A stretch of DNA of 10,849 nt, taken from positions 1 through 10,849 of the forward strand of contig JBLHTZ010000071.1 in the NCBI GenBank assembly GCA_047627915.1. Reading direction: 5' to 3'. The stretch is from NORP294 sp047627915. Its GTDB lineage: Bacteria > Bacteroidota > Bacteroidia > Flavobacteriales_E > Vicingaceae. The notes beneath the pieces were generated by a model. It was not told the origin of the DNA. It did no database searches and saw only the letters and a list, made by a program, of their open reading frames with translations. The stretch's first letter is position 1; each line of letters begins with the position of its first letter. Shown piece by piece: positions 1 through 7,210 of this stretch. The position numbers and the translations under genes were made by a program.

Positions 1-52
1 CTACAAGCGCATTTAATTGGTCGTTTTTTGTTTCCACAAGTTTCATTTTTGC
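1..52 (-). pseudogene. In-frame remnant of the outer membrane channel C-terminus, past a premature TAA
   Basis: Reading the minus strand in the same frame past the TAA at 53-55 gives AKMKLVETKNDQLNALV with no further stop to the window edge. TolC/NodT proteins of Bacteroidota usually end with something like RDALE-[AS]-KM-x-L-[IV]-ETK-xx-QLNA-xV, followed by YQALGGGW. The stop therefore sits exactly where a Glu codon is expected, and GAA to TAA is one substitution. No frameshift is needed. The rest of the gene lies outside the window, so I cannot say whether the tail is otherwise intact. Confidence 0.8.
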
Positions 53-1402
53 TTACAATGCATCTCTTTGCGTTAAAAGTACTTCCATGTAATCAGCACG
101 GGCAGACTGAAACAAACTGGTAGAAATGGTAATAGAAGTGTTTAAGGCATCCACTTGCTGAGATTTTAAATCAAAGCTCTTATTCAAATTCTCAATTTTC
201 GACAGCTGGTTCACTACTTCTACGTAGGCATTTAAAATCGTTTGTTCGTAGTTGTAAATGGCTTGAATTTGTTTGTTATTGGAGCTTAAATAGTTCGCCT
301 TGATGGCTTTCCTGTTTATCAACGGTGCAATTAAATCACCTGCTAAATTGTACAGTAATGATTCTGGCGTTTTCAAAAAATAACTGGGATCAAAAGCTTG
401 TAAACCAATATTTACATTAATTTCTAACTTCGGGTAAAAGTTAGCTTTTGCGACTTTAACATTCAATTTTGCAGCTTCTATTGCTAACTCGGCTTGCTTT
501 ATATCTGTTCTGTTGGCTAACAATTCAGAAGGAACACCGGCAGTAAGTTGAGCAGGGAATATAGTGTTAAAGTTTTGAGCGTTTCTTGGTACCGACTGAG
601 GTAAGCGACCAACCAACAAGTTGATTCTATTTTCCGTTTCTACAATCTTTTGTTCAAGGTAAAATCGTGCGCTTTTGTTTTTAAGTACTTCCGCTTCAAA
701 ACGTTTTACTGCAAGTTCATTTACTTTTGCCGATTGCTTTTGCAGTTTCACAATTCGAAGTGCTTTGTTTTGAATTTGAATGTTCTGAAGTACTATTTCC
801 AATTGATTATCTAGTGCAAGCAATTCATAATAAGAGGAAGCGACTTCAGCCACTAAATTGGTCGTCATGAATTTTCTACCTTCAACAGAAGATAAATAAC
901 TTAATACAGCCGATTTTTTAGCACTTCTTAATTTGTTCCAAATGTCAATTTCCCATGAAGCTGTTGCTCCCAAAAGAAAGTCGGGGAGAGGCTCAGGAAA
1001 CGCTCTATTTTCGATGATGTCATTGTTGGCTTCAAGCGATCCGTTTCTGGTATACCTCGATGACTTTTCAATTCCGGAACTTGCTCCTAAACCAACGGAA
1101 GGCAAATACTCTCCCTTTTTTTCGCGAATGTCATTTTTGAGAATTGAAACCTCTTGAAGTGTGATGTTCAGTTCTCTGTTATTGCTCAAGGCAGAGTCAA
1201 TTAGCTGTACCAAAAAGGGGTCGTTGAAAAAGTCCTTCCAGATAAAAGTCGAGCTTGAGTTGGAAGTGCTTAGTGAGTCATTGTACGTATCAGGGAGAAC
1301 AACATTTGGACTTTTCTGGGCAAGCTTTGGCACTCCGCAAGCAAACAAAATCATGCTTATCAATGCAATACCTGTTAGTGGTGAAATTATTTTTTGTAAC
1401 AT
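53..1402 (-). CDS. TolC/NodT-type outer membrane efflux lipoprotein, C-terminus cut by an in-frame stop
   Basis: Outer-membrane channel component of a tripartite RND efflux system; family members form trimers that duct substrates out of the cell. The 449-residue product starts with a lipoprotein signal peptide (hydrophobic residues 5-20, candidate lipobox LFAC with Cys22; Phe at -2 is a little unusual). The two OEP repeats follow, with typical segments such as WEIDIWNKLRSAKK, VPSELLANRTDIKQAE and ANFYPKLEINV. It is the third gene after the adaptor and pump, starting 29 bases after the pump stop, so it is almost certainly cotranscribed with them. Oddity: the product ends at LLTQRDAL, where family members continue for roughly 25-30 more residues, and the frame beyond the TAA still encodes that continuation (see 1-52). 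It may therefore be a nonsense-mutated pseudogene, or a truncated protein of uncertain function. The family call is secure; functional status is not. Confidence 0.92.
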   Translation of the reverse strand: MLQKIISPLTGIALISMILFACGVPKLAQKSPNVVLPDTYNDSLSTSNSSSTFIWKDFFNDPFLVQLIDSALSNNRELNITLQEVSILKNDIREKKGEYLPSVGLGASSGIEKSSRYTRNGSLEANNDIIENRAFPEPLPDFLLGATASWEIDIWNKLRSAKKSAVLSYLSSVEGRKFMTTNLVAEVASSYYELLALDNQLEIVLQNIQIQNKALRIVKLQKQSAKVNELAVKRFEAEVLKNKSARFYLEQKIVETENRINLLVGRLPQSVPRNAQNFNTIFPAQLTAGVPSELLANRTDIKQAELAIEAAKLNVKVAKANFYPKLEINVNIGLQAFDPSYFLKTPESLLYNLAGDLIAPLINRKAIKANYLSSNNKQIQAIYNYEQTILNAYVEVVNQLSKIENLNKSFDLKSQQVDALNTSITISTSLFQSARADYMEVLLTQRDAL

Positions 1403-1431
1403 CTTTATCTTTTTAATAAATAATTATTCTT

Positions 1432-4400
1432 TTAATTACCAATGTGTTCTGTTAATGAACTTTCTTCTTCATCTTTCAATAGTTTATTCTTGTTAGCGAT
1501 AGAGGCAAATACGAAGTACAAGCCCGGAACGACAATTACACCGAAGAGGGTTCCAAAAAGCATTCCTCCTAAAGCGGAACCGCCAATGGTTTTGTTACCA
1601 ATAGCACCTGCACCTGAAGAAAGTACCAGTGGGAGTAACCCTGCAATAAATGCGAATGAAGTCATTAAAATAGGTCGGAAACGGACTTTGGCTCCTTCTA
1701 TGGCGGCATTGTAAACCGACATGCCCTGATCGTGTTTTTGAACGGCAAACTCTACAATTAAAACTGCATTTTTACCCAACAATCCAACGAGCATAATTAA
1801 TCCAACCTGCGCGTAGACATCGTTTGCGAGTCCCATCATTTTGAGTAAGAAAAACGAACCAAATACACCAACAGGTAAGGAGAGTATAACCGCTAGCGGT
1901 AGCACAAAGCTTTCATATTGAGCAGCTAGTACCAAGTACACAAATATTAATACAATCAAGAAGATGTAGATGGCTTCATTTCCTCTTCTCGATTCATCGT
2001 AAGAAAGACCTTCCCATGCAATATCATATCCTCTTAACAATTGCTCATCTGCCACTTCTCTAATGGCTTGGATAGCTTCTGCAGAAGTAAATCCTTCTGC
2101 CGGAAGCCCTCTGATGGAAGCAGAATTGTACATGTTGTATCGAGTAATTTCGTTCGGGCCTTGTGTTTTTTTCAATTTCATGAAAGAAGAGTAGGGCACC
2201 ATTTCGCCTTCGTCGTTTTTAACAAATAAATTCATAACGTCGGACGGTAATCTTCTGAATTCAGGACTGGATTGCACGTATACTTTGAAAAAACGACCGA
2301 ATTTGATAAAACCTTGCTCATAGGTACTACCTATTAAAATGTTCAGGTTCTCCATAGCTGCTCCAATTGAAACTCCCTTTTGCATGGCAGCTTTATTGTC
2401 AATTTCTAATTCGAATTGAGGGTAGTTGGCAGCGAAAAAGGTAAAAACTCCAGAAAGTTCTTTTCTTTCCTTCAAGGCTTTAACAAAGTTGTTGTTGATC
2501 TTGTCAAATTCTTGATAATCCGTTGAAGTTGTTTTGTCTAGTAAACGCAACGAAAACCCACCGGAAGAACCAAAACCAGGAACAGCAGGTGGCTCAAAGT
2601 ACTCAATAATAGCACCAAGGTCTTTTGATTTTTCCTCAAGCTCTTCCATTACTTCATGCACCGACTGTTCACGGTCACCCCAATTTTTTAAGTTGATTAA
2701 ACATGTTCCAGCGTTAGATCCTCGACCCTCCGTCATAATTTCATAACCTGCCAATGAAGAAACAGACTCGACAGCCTCAACTTCTTCACAGATTTTTTGT
2801 AATTGCTGCGATATCTTATTTGTGAACTCTAATGTTGATCCCGGAGGGGTTTGAATAATGGCATAAATGGTTCCTTGGTCTTCTCCCGGAATAAACCCAG
2901 AAGGTAAAAACTCGTTTTGAACAACAATGCCGATTCCAAAAATGATCAAGATTCCAAACGTGATGACTTTCCGATTTACAATCCTTCTCAATAAATTAAC
3001 ATATCTATTGGTGAGCTTTTCAAACTTGTTGTTGAACCAATCTAAAAACCGATTAACGGGAGTTTTCTTCTTTTCCTTTCCATGGTTGTTTTTCAAGAGC
3101 ATGGCACACAAAACCGGAGTAAGTGTAAGTGCTACAATTGCCGATAATACAATGGAACTGGCCATGGTAATTGAAAATTGACGGTAAAATGTTCCAACGG
3201 GCCCACTCATAAAAGCAATGGGAATAAAAACCGAAACCATGACCAAGGTAATGGCGATAATCGCTCCACTAATTTCCTTCATTACTTCTTGCACTGCTTT
3301 GTAGGGTGAAATATTCTTTGTTTCCATTTTTTCATGGACAGCCTCCACCACCACAATGGCATCATCGACTACAATTCCAATGGCTAACACCAATGCAAAT
3401 AAGGTTATTAGGTTAATTGAAATGCCAAACAATTGCATGACAAAAAACGCCCCGATTAAGGAAACGGGAACTGCAATAATTGGAATGATGGTAGACTTAA
3501 AGTCTCCTAAAAAGAGGAAGACCACTAACGCAACTAAAATAAAGGCATCTCTCAGGGTGTGAATTACTTGCTCGGCAGAAGCGTCCAAAAATGTAGAAAC
3601 ATCGTAACTAATTTTGTAATCCATTCCCATAGGGAAGTCTTTTTTCATTTCATCCAATTGCGTTTTCACGTCTTCAATTACATCACTGGCATTACTCCCA
3701 AATGTTTGTTTCAACACAATTGCAGCAGAAGGATAACCATCTAGGTTGGAGTAAATATCAAAAAATTCACTGCCTAATTTTACATCAGCAATATCACGTA
3801 AGTGAATACTTTCTCCTTCTGGATTGGCTCGAATAATGATGTCTTCGTATTGTTTCTCTGTGTTATACTGCCCTTTGTAGGTCAACACATATTCAATTGA
3901 TTGAGCAGAAATGCCGGAGCTTTGACCAATTCTACCCGGTCTGCCAATTAAACTTTGCTCCTCCAACGCTTTCATTACTTCTTCCGAAGAAATGGAGTAC
4001 GCTCTCATTCTATCTGGGTTTAACCAAACCCGCATGGCATATTTTCTACTTCCTAAAATACTTGATCTTGCAATTCCTTTAATTCGATTAATTTCAGGAA
4101 TCATCTTCACATCAGCATAGTTGTAAAGAAATTTTTGATCTACATTCTCATCGGTGCTGTAAAGGTTTACATACATCAACATACTTGGTTGAATAGGAGT
4201 GATTACTACACCTTCTCTTTGAACCAAGGGAGGCAATAATGGCATTACTTGATCGACCCTTGTTTTCACCCTAATCACGGCAATGTTCGGATCTGTTCCA
4301 GGTTCAAAAACAACATTCAATGTAGCCTCACCCGCACTGGTTGCATCTGTTGCCATGTAACGCATGTCTTGCACACCATTAATAGAGTTTTCTAAAGTGG

Positions 4401-4587
4401 TGAGCGTAGATTTAACCAATACATCTGCGCCTGCACCTGGGTAAGCAATAAATATGCTCACGGTTGTTGGCGCAATCTGAGGAAATTGTGAAGTTGGCAA
4501 TTGGTTGATTGCTAGAATTCCGGTAAATACGATAACAATAGAAATCACTATTGCGAAAACCGGTCGTTTAATTATATTTTGAAACAT
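1432..4587 (-). CDS. RND multidrug efflux pump, inner membrane subunit (AcrB/MexB-like, HAE1 family)
   Basis: Proton-driven inner-membrane transporter that takes substrates from periplasm or membrane and passes them to the adaptor/channel complex. Its 1051 residues are a full length for the HAE1 family. The N-terminus FQNIIKRPVFA plus TM1 (about residues 9-28) is typical. The first porter domain follows, then TM2-TM6 with VVDDAIVVVEAV, where Asp408/Asp409 match the AcrB proton-relay pair D407/D408. TM7 lies near 540-560, followed by the second porter domain with PPAVPGFG and SGGFSLRLLD. In the last helices GLLGKNAVLIVEFA contains Lys939, equivalent to AcrB K940. All proton-relay residues I can check are present, so the pump itself looks functional. 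It starts 16 bases after the adaptor stop and precedes the channel gene by 29 bases. Substrates cannot be read from the sequence; HAE1 pumps usually export amphiphilic drugs, dyes or detergents rather than metals. Confidence 0.97.
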   Translation of the reverse strand: MFQNIIKRPVFAIVISIVIVFTGILAINQLPTSQFPQIAPTTVSIFIAYPGAGADVLVKSTLTTLENSINGVQDMRYMATDATSAGEATLNVVFEPGTDPNIAVIRVKTRVDQVMPLLPPLVQREGVVITPIQPSMLMYVNLYSTDENVDQKFLYNYADVKMIPEINRIKGIARSSILGSRKYAMRVWLNPDRMRAYSISSEEVMKALEEQSLIGRPGRIGQSSGISAQSIEYVLTYKGQYNTEKQYEDIIIRANPEGESIHLRDIADVKLGSEFFDIYSNLDGYPSAAIVLKQTFGSNASDVIEDVKTQLDEMKKDFPMGMDYKISYDVSTFLDASAEQVIHTLRDAFILVALVVFLFLGDFKSTIIPIIAVPVSLIGAFFVMQLFGISINLITLFALVLAIGIVVDDAIVVVEAVHEKMETKNISPYKAVQEVMKEISGAIIAITLVMVSVFIPIAFMSGPVGTFYRQFSITMASSIVLSAIVALTLTPVLCAMLLKNNHGKEKKKTPVNRFLDWFNNKFEKLTNRYVNLLRRIVNRKVITFGILIIFGIGIVVQNEFLPSGFIPGEDQGTIYAIIQTPPGSTLEFTNKISQQLQKICEEVEAVESVSSLAGYEIMTEGRGSNAGTCLINLKNWGDREQSVHEVMEELEEKSKDLGAIIEYFEPPAVPGFGSSGGFSLRLLDKTTSTDYQEFDKINNNFVKALKERKELSGVFTFFAANYPQFELEIDNKAAMQKGVSIGAAMENLNILIGSTYEQGFIKFGRFFKVYVQSSPEFRRLPSDVMNLFVKNDEGEMVPYSSFMKLKKTQGPNEITRYNMYNSASIRGLPAEGFTSAEAIQAIREVADEQLLRGYDIAWEGLSYDESRRGNEAIYIFLIVLIFVYLVLAAQYESFVLPLAVILSLPVGVFGSFFLLKMMGLANDVYAQVGLIMLVGLLGKNAVLIVEFAVQKHDQGMSVYNAAIEGAKVRFRPILMTSFAFIAGLLPLVLSSGAGAIGNKTIGGSALGGMLFGTLFGVIVVPGLYFVFASIANKNKLLKDEEESSLTEHIGN

Positions 4588-4603
4588 AATATCTTATTTT
4601 TTA

Positions 4604-5692
4604 CTATTCTGAATAGAGTGACAGGTTTGAAATAACTTCGCTTGGGTCTTTTAAATCGTATTTAATTTCATCACCTTCTCTTACCTTTCGAATTCCTTCC
4701 AAAAGGATTTTATCATCTTCCTGTAAGCCAGATTTTATGATAAATAGGTGTTGTAGTTCTTCTTGGATAGAAATTTCTCTAGAACGTACTTTGTTTTCCT
4801 TATCAATAACAAAAACAAATTTTTTGTCAAGCACTTCGTAAGTAGCCTTTTGTGGAATTAATAAGGCACCTTTAATGTTCGTAATCATTTGAATAGATCC
4901 GGTTTCACCATGTCTTAGTAGCTTCTCAGGGTTAGGGAATGTAGCTCTGAAAGGAATATTTCCTGTTTCGTTATTGAAGTCTGCCTCTATCGTTTCGACT
5001 ATGCCCGTATATCCGAATAGCTTATTGTTCGCCATTTTAAGGTTTACTTTCGTTTTTTCAGAATCATGCTTTTCACTCATGTAATCCAAATATTCAACTT
5101 CTGGCACATTAAAATAGACCCACATTTCACTGTTGTCTGATAGCGTTGTTATAAATTCACCCTCATCAACTAAGCTTCCTAATCGCACGTGGAAGCGATC
5201 TATAATACCATTAAACGGTGCTTTAATTTTGGTGAATCCTAAGTGAACATTTGCCACTTCTAACTCAGCAATTGCCTTGTCGTAATTCGCACGAGCCATT
5301 GCCAATTCATTGATTGAAACAATATTGCTGTCCGATAATGCTTTTGTATTTAGGTACTCTATTTTTGCAAGGTTAGCTTCAGCTTGAGCTTTAGAGTATT
5401 CTGCCTTATAGAGCGATGGCATAATTTCAAATAGCATTTGTCCTTTTTTAACAGATTGTCCTTCGTCCACATAAAACGTTTGTAAGAACCCTCTTTCTTG
5501 AGATCTAATTTCTATGTGACTAATAGAGTGTATCTGACAAACGTATTCTTGAATGATACTTGTATCTTGTCTTAATGGCTTGGTAACCTGAAAGATTGAG
5601 TCTAGGTGATGGTGTTCTTCTTTATGTTCAGAAGAACAGCTAGAAAGGATTGCTAGAACAATTAAACTGATTGTTATAAATAGCTTATTCAT
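4604..5692 (-). CDS. RND efflux periplasmic adaptor lipoprotein (AcrA/MexA-like membrane fusion protein)
   Basis: Links the inner-membrane pump encoded just downstream to the outer-membrane channel. The 362-residue product has a lipoprotein signal peptide (LAILSSC, Cys19 predicted lipidated), then a short His/Glu-rich stretch (HKEEHHH, residues 23-29). The first lipoyl half (IEIRSQERGFLQ, VDEGQSVKKGQMLFEI) precedes a short helical hairpin rich in Ala, Glu and Lys (about residues 95-150). The second lipoyl half is FTKIKAPFNGIIDR, followed by beta-barrel and membrane-proximal domains (LLIPQKATYEVLDKKFVFVI). Length and domain order are ordinary for Bacteroidota adaptors. It is the first gene of the adaptor-pump-channel operon. 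No MarR-type palindrome or exact TAnnTTTG site lies in the 129 bases upstream; the nearest is a one-mismatch TACGTTTT at 5750-5757 on the minus strand. The His cluster might bind metal but is too short to change the call. Confidence 0.95.
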   Translation of the reverse strand: MNKLFITISLIVLAILSSCSSEHKEEHHHLDSIFQVTKPLRQDTSIIQEYVCQIHSISHIEIRSQERGFLQTFYVDEGQSVKKGQMLFEIMPSLYKAEYSKAQAEANLAKIEYLNTKALSDSNIVSINELAMARANYDKAIAELEVANVHLGFTKIKAPFNGIIDRFHVRLGSLVDEGEFITTLSDNSEMWVYFNVPEVEYLDYMSEKHDSEKTKVNLKMANNKLFGYTGIVETIEADFNNETGNIPFRATFPNPEKLLRHGETGSIQMITNIKGALLIPQKATYEVLDKKFVFVIDKENKVRSREISIQEELQHLFIIKSGLQEDDKILLEGIRKVREGDEIKYDLKDPSEVISNLSLYSE

Positions 5693-5768
5693 GGGATTGA
5701 ACTTTAGTAAATGGTATAAAAAATGTTGTTATAAGGATTGGGCTGCGACAAAACGTAACCCGATTGGA

Positions 5769-5807
5769 TAAGCCCATAAGGGCTTAGAAGGTATTTAGAA
5801 CAATACC
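5769..5807 (-). terminator. Two tandem hairpins between the small secreted-protein gene and the efflux operon
   Basis: Two adjacent inverted repeats lie 15 to 53 bases past the stop of the upstream gene (read on the minus strand). The first is a 6-bp stem GGTATT/AATACC (5790-5795 with 5802-5807, 6-base loop). The second is a 7-bp stem TAAGCCC/GGGCTTA (5769-5775 with 5780-5786, 4-base loop). Neither is followed directly by a T-run on the minus strand, so this is not a standard intrinsic terminator. They could weakly terminate or protect the 3' end of the upstream transcript, or form structure in the leader of the efflux operon. The pairing is directly visible; the role is a guess. Confidence 0.35.
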
Positions 5808-5821
5808 CTAATTAGTATAAA

Positions 5822-6253
5822 TCAAATGCGAAAATCTTGAAATTCTAGGTATAGAACTTCTTTAGCTATTGAACTAAGTAGCTCAATGTAGTTTGGAAAA
5901 GTTTCGCTAGTTAGCGACTCAAAAAAGCCCTTGTCTCCCAAGTAAAAGAGCACAGAGTAGTGCAAGGTGTTTTTAAGGTATGTTTTATTTTCAGAAACTT
6001 CATCGTCGTCCACTTCTTCTTTTAATTCCATAATGACCGCAGCAAACGGCATTAACGATTTTGAAGAGTGCGCCTCGGTATAATATAACTTCGGTGTATT
6101 GTTCGAATGTTGAATTGTATAAAACTGTTCAACGGTTAAGTTGTGGTAATGAGAAGTTTTGTTTTCTGAAAATGCAGCAATACCCGAATCCTGGGTAAGT
6201 AATGTAGTCAAAATGACTATAAAAACTGAAATGATTTTAACTCCGTTTTTCAT
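5822..6253 (-). CDS. Small secreted protein of unknown function
   Basis: I do not recognise this 143-residue protein. It begins with a short basic segment (MKNGVK) and a hydrophobic stretch (about residues 7-20), consistent with a Sec signal peptide cleaved near Ala26-Ala27, with no lipobox Cys. The mature part has an N-terminal His/Tyr/Asn-rich segment, a strongly acidic patch (residues 76-88, including EEVDDDE), and a C-terminal half with alternating hydrophobics (LHYSVLFYLGD, then ELLSSIAKEVLYLEF) that suggests a compact fold. I chose the ATG at 6251-6253. A TTG five codons upstream (6266-6268) would also be in frame, but it lies inside the best candidate promoter box. The gene sits between the desaturase and the efflux operon on the same strand, 129 bases from the adaptor, so it may have its own promoter. 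A link to efflux or the envelope is only positional. Confidence 0.7.
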   Translation of the reverse strand: MKNGVKIISVFIVILTTLLTQDSGIAAFSENKTSHYHNLTVEQFYTIQHSNNTPKLYYTEAHSSKSLMPFAAVIMELKEEVDDDEVSENKTYLKNTLHYSVLFYLGDKGFFESLTSETFPNYIELLSSIAKEVLYLEFQDFRI

Positions 6254-6265
6254 CCTAATATTGGG

Positions 6266-6293
6266 CAAATGTAGGATTTGATTTGAAATGCAA
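6266..6293 (-). promoter_or_regulatory. Candidate Bacteroidota promoter for the small secreted-protein gene
   Basis: On the minus strand TTG (6291-6293) is followed after exactly 17 bases by TACATTTG (6266-6273). This fits the Bacteroidota sigma-A consensus of a -33 TTG and a -7 TAnnTTTG. The box ends 12 bases before the chosen ATG, so the mRNA leader would be only a few bases. The same 17-base spacing occurs at the marR promoter. The match is visible; activity is inferred. Confidence 0.5.
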
Positions 6294-6306
6294 TTTTATT
6301 TTTAAC

Positions 6307-6344
6307 AAAAAAATAACATTATTTCTAGGTCGGTAAATACCTAG
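6307..6344 (-). terminator. Possible terminator of the desaturase gene
   Basis: The desaturase stop codon lies inside an inverted repeat, CTAGGT (6325-6330) with ACCTAG (6339-6344), 8-base loop. It is followed on the minus strand by an AT-rich segment and a run of seven T (6307-6313). The stem is short and the T-run begins 11 bases after it rather than at its base, so termination would be weak. It fits the view that the next gene downstream has its own promoter. Confidence 0.35.
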
Positions 6345-7078
6345 CTATTAACCTTCTTCAACTGAATAATATTTAATCTATTCAGAATTCTCATAATAAA
6401 AAACGTAGGGTCAAATTCATGCCAGCGTACACCACCAAAATTAGGGTTACCGCTGCGCTTGTGATGATTGTTGTGGTAGGATTCCCCCATCATTAAAAAG
6501 TCGAAAGGCAAGAAGTTTTTTGAAGTATCCTTTACTTTAAAGTTGACGTAGCCGTAAATGTGCGCGAACCAATTAATGATTGCGCCATGTATAGGTGCCA
6601 TTAGGAACGTAAGAGGTAGGAATAACCATTGCCACCAAGCGGTAGCAAAAAAATAGAAAAAAGTAGTGTATGCTGCTCCCCAAAGGACTCTTGACAGAAT
6701 TGAACTTGCAAATTTGTCGAAGCTTGCCCATTGCGGAACGTTGGTTAAAAAACGCTCTTCGACTTCTACTTTCATTTTGTTGATTTTTTGATAGGTATTT
6801 TTCGTTTTAAACATCATCTTGAAAAGATTGTCGTCGTATTTCGGAGAATGCACGTCTTTTGGGGTGTCTGCATAAGCATGGTGAATGCGGTGCATCACTC
6901 CATAACCATACGCACTTAAATAACTACTCCCTTGAAAAATCCAAGTTAGCACATATGTCAACTTTTCCATGCCTTTAGACATGGTAAATGTTTGGTGCGC
7001 AGCATAGCGGTGTAAGAAAAAGGTTTGAAAGAATAGTCCTCCATACCAAAGCACAAGTAATAAAAATAAAATTGCCAT
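6341..7078 (-). CDS. Membrane acyl-CoA/fatty acid desaturase (stearoyl-CoA desaturase-like, di-iron)
   Basis: Introduces a double bond into fatty acyl chains (delta-9 type by family resemblance), using O2 and a di-iron centre at the cytoplasmic face of the membrane; it would adjust membrane fluidity. All His boxes are present: HRYAAH (residues 23-28), HRIHH (63-67) plus the trailing His77 in DVHSP, the NWFAH motif (169-173), and HNNHH (202-206). Hydrophobic segments at about 3-21, 41-58 and 135-170 fit the expected integral-membrane topology. The 245 residues match the short desaturases I know from Bacteroidota, so it does not look truncated. The electron donor is not encoded nearby. It is transcribed away from marR; the 132-base region between them contains the palindrome at 7175-7194. 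I see no exact TAnnTTTG promoter on its own strand. Substrate position and chain length cannot be read from the sequence. Confidence 0.95.
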   Translation of the reverse strand: MAILFLLLVLWYGGLFFQTFFLHRYAAHQTFTMSKGMEKLTYVLTWIFQGSSYLSAYGYGVMHRIHHAYADTPKDVHSPKYDDNLFKMMFKTKNTYQKINKMKVEVEERFLTNVPQWASFDKFASSILSRVLWGAAYTTFFYFFATAWWQWLFLPLTFLMAPIHGAIINWFAHIYGYVNFKVKDTSKNFLPFDFLMMGESYHNNHHKRSGNPNFGGVRWHEFDPTFFIMRILNRLNIIQLKKVNS

Positions 7079-7174
7079 AGGTTAGTAATATAAGTAGAAT
7101 GTAAAGTTCCTCATTACTGAAACAAGTAACTACAGAAAGGTTCATTATTATGAAAAAAATAAATTGTCTTAAAA

Positions 7175-7194
7175 TTAGTTGCAGCTGCAACTAA
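7175..7194. promoter_or_regulatory. Perfect 20-bp palindrome, probable MarR operator
   Basis: TTAGTTGCAGCTGCAACTAA is a perfect inverted repeat with no spacer, centred between 7184 and 7185, 26 bases before the marR start and about 106 bases before the desaturase start. MarR dimers typically bind imperfect or perfect palindromes of about 16-20 bp near their own gene. This one covers the TTG -33 element and most of the spacer of the candidate marR promoter, so binding would block RNA polymerase. I see no second copy in the window, including upstream of the left efflux operon. The symmetry is directly seen; the binding protein is inferred. Confidence 0.75.
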
Positions 7195-7206
7195 AGAGTA
7201 TTTTTG
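7179..7206 (+). promoter_or_regulatory. Candidate Bacteroidota promoter of the marR-efflux operon
   Basis: TTG (7179-7181), 17 bases, then TATTTTTG (7199-7206) fits the -33/-7 TAnnTTTG promoter pattern of Bacteroidota. The -7 box ends 4 bases before the GTG start of marR, so transcription would begin at or within a few bases of the GTG. The -33 element lies inside the 20-bp palindrome, the classic layout for an autorepressed operon. Confidence 0.65.
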
Positions 7207-7210
7207 CACG

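Noticed and set aside
933..1496. Two plus-strand open frames (933-1157 and 1161-1496) antisense to the channel gene
   Set aside because: They lie opposite strongly conserved coding sequence and show no recognisable domain or upstream signal.
2927..3744. Plus-strand open frames opposite the AcrB-like pump
   Set aside because: They are antisense shadows of a conserved 1051-codon gene; the Met/Ile/Asn-rich products have no family features.
5749..5757. Promoter for the left efflux operon (TACGTTTT on the minus strand)
   Set aside because: It has one mismatch to TAnnTTTG and no TTG at the expected 17-23 base spacing, so it was not listed as a feature.
6254..6268. Longer TTG start for the small secreted protein
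   Set aside because: It would place the start codon inside the TACATTTG box and adds five residues ahead of an already complete signal peptide.
7150..7177. Promoter for the desaturase (TAATTTTA or TATTTTTT on the minus strand)
   Set aside because: Both lack the final G of TAnnTTTG and have no correctly spaced TTG; the AT-rich sequence makes such near matches common.
6975..7190. 71-codon minus-strand open frame with hydrophobic residues overlapping the desaturase start and the palindrome
   Set aside because: It overlaps the well-supported desaturase N-terminus in another frame, covers the operator region, and has no family resemblance or start signal.
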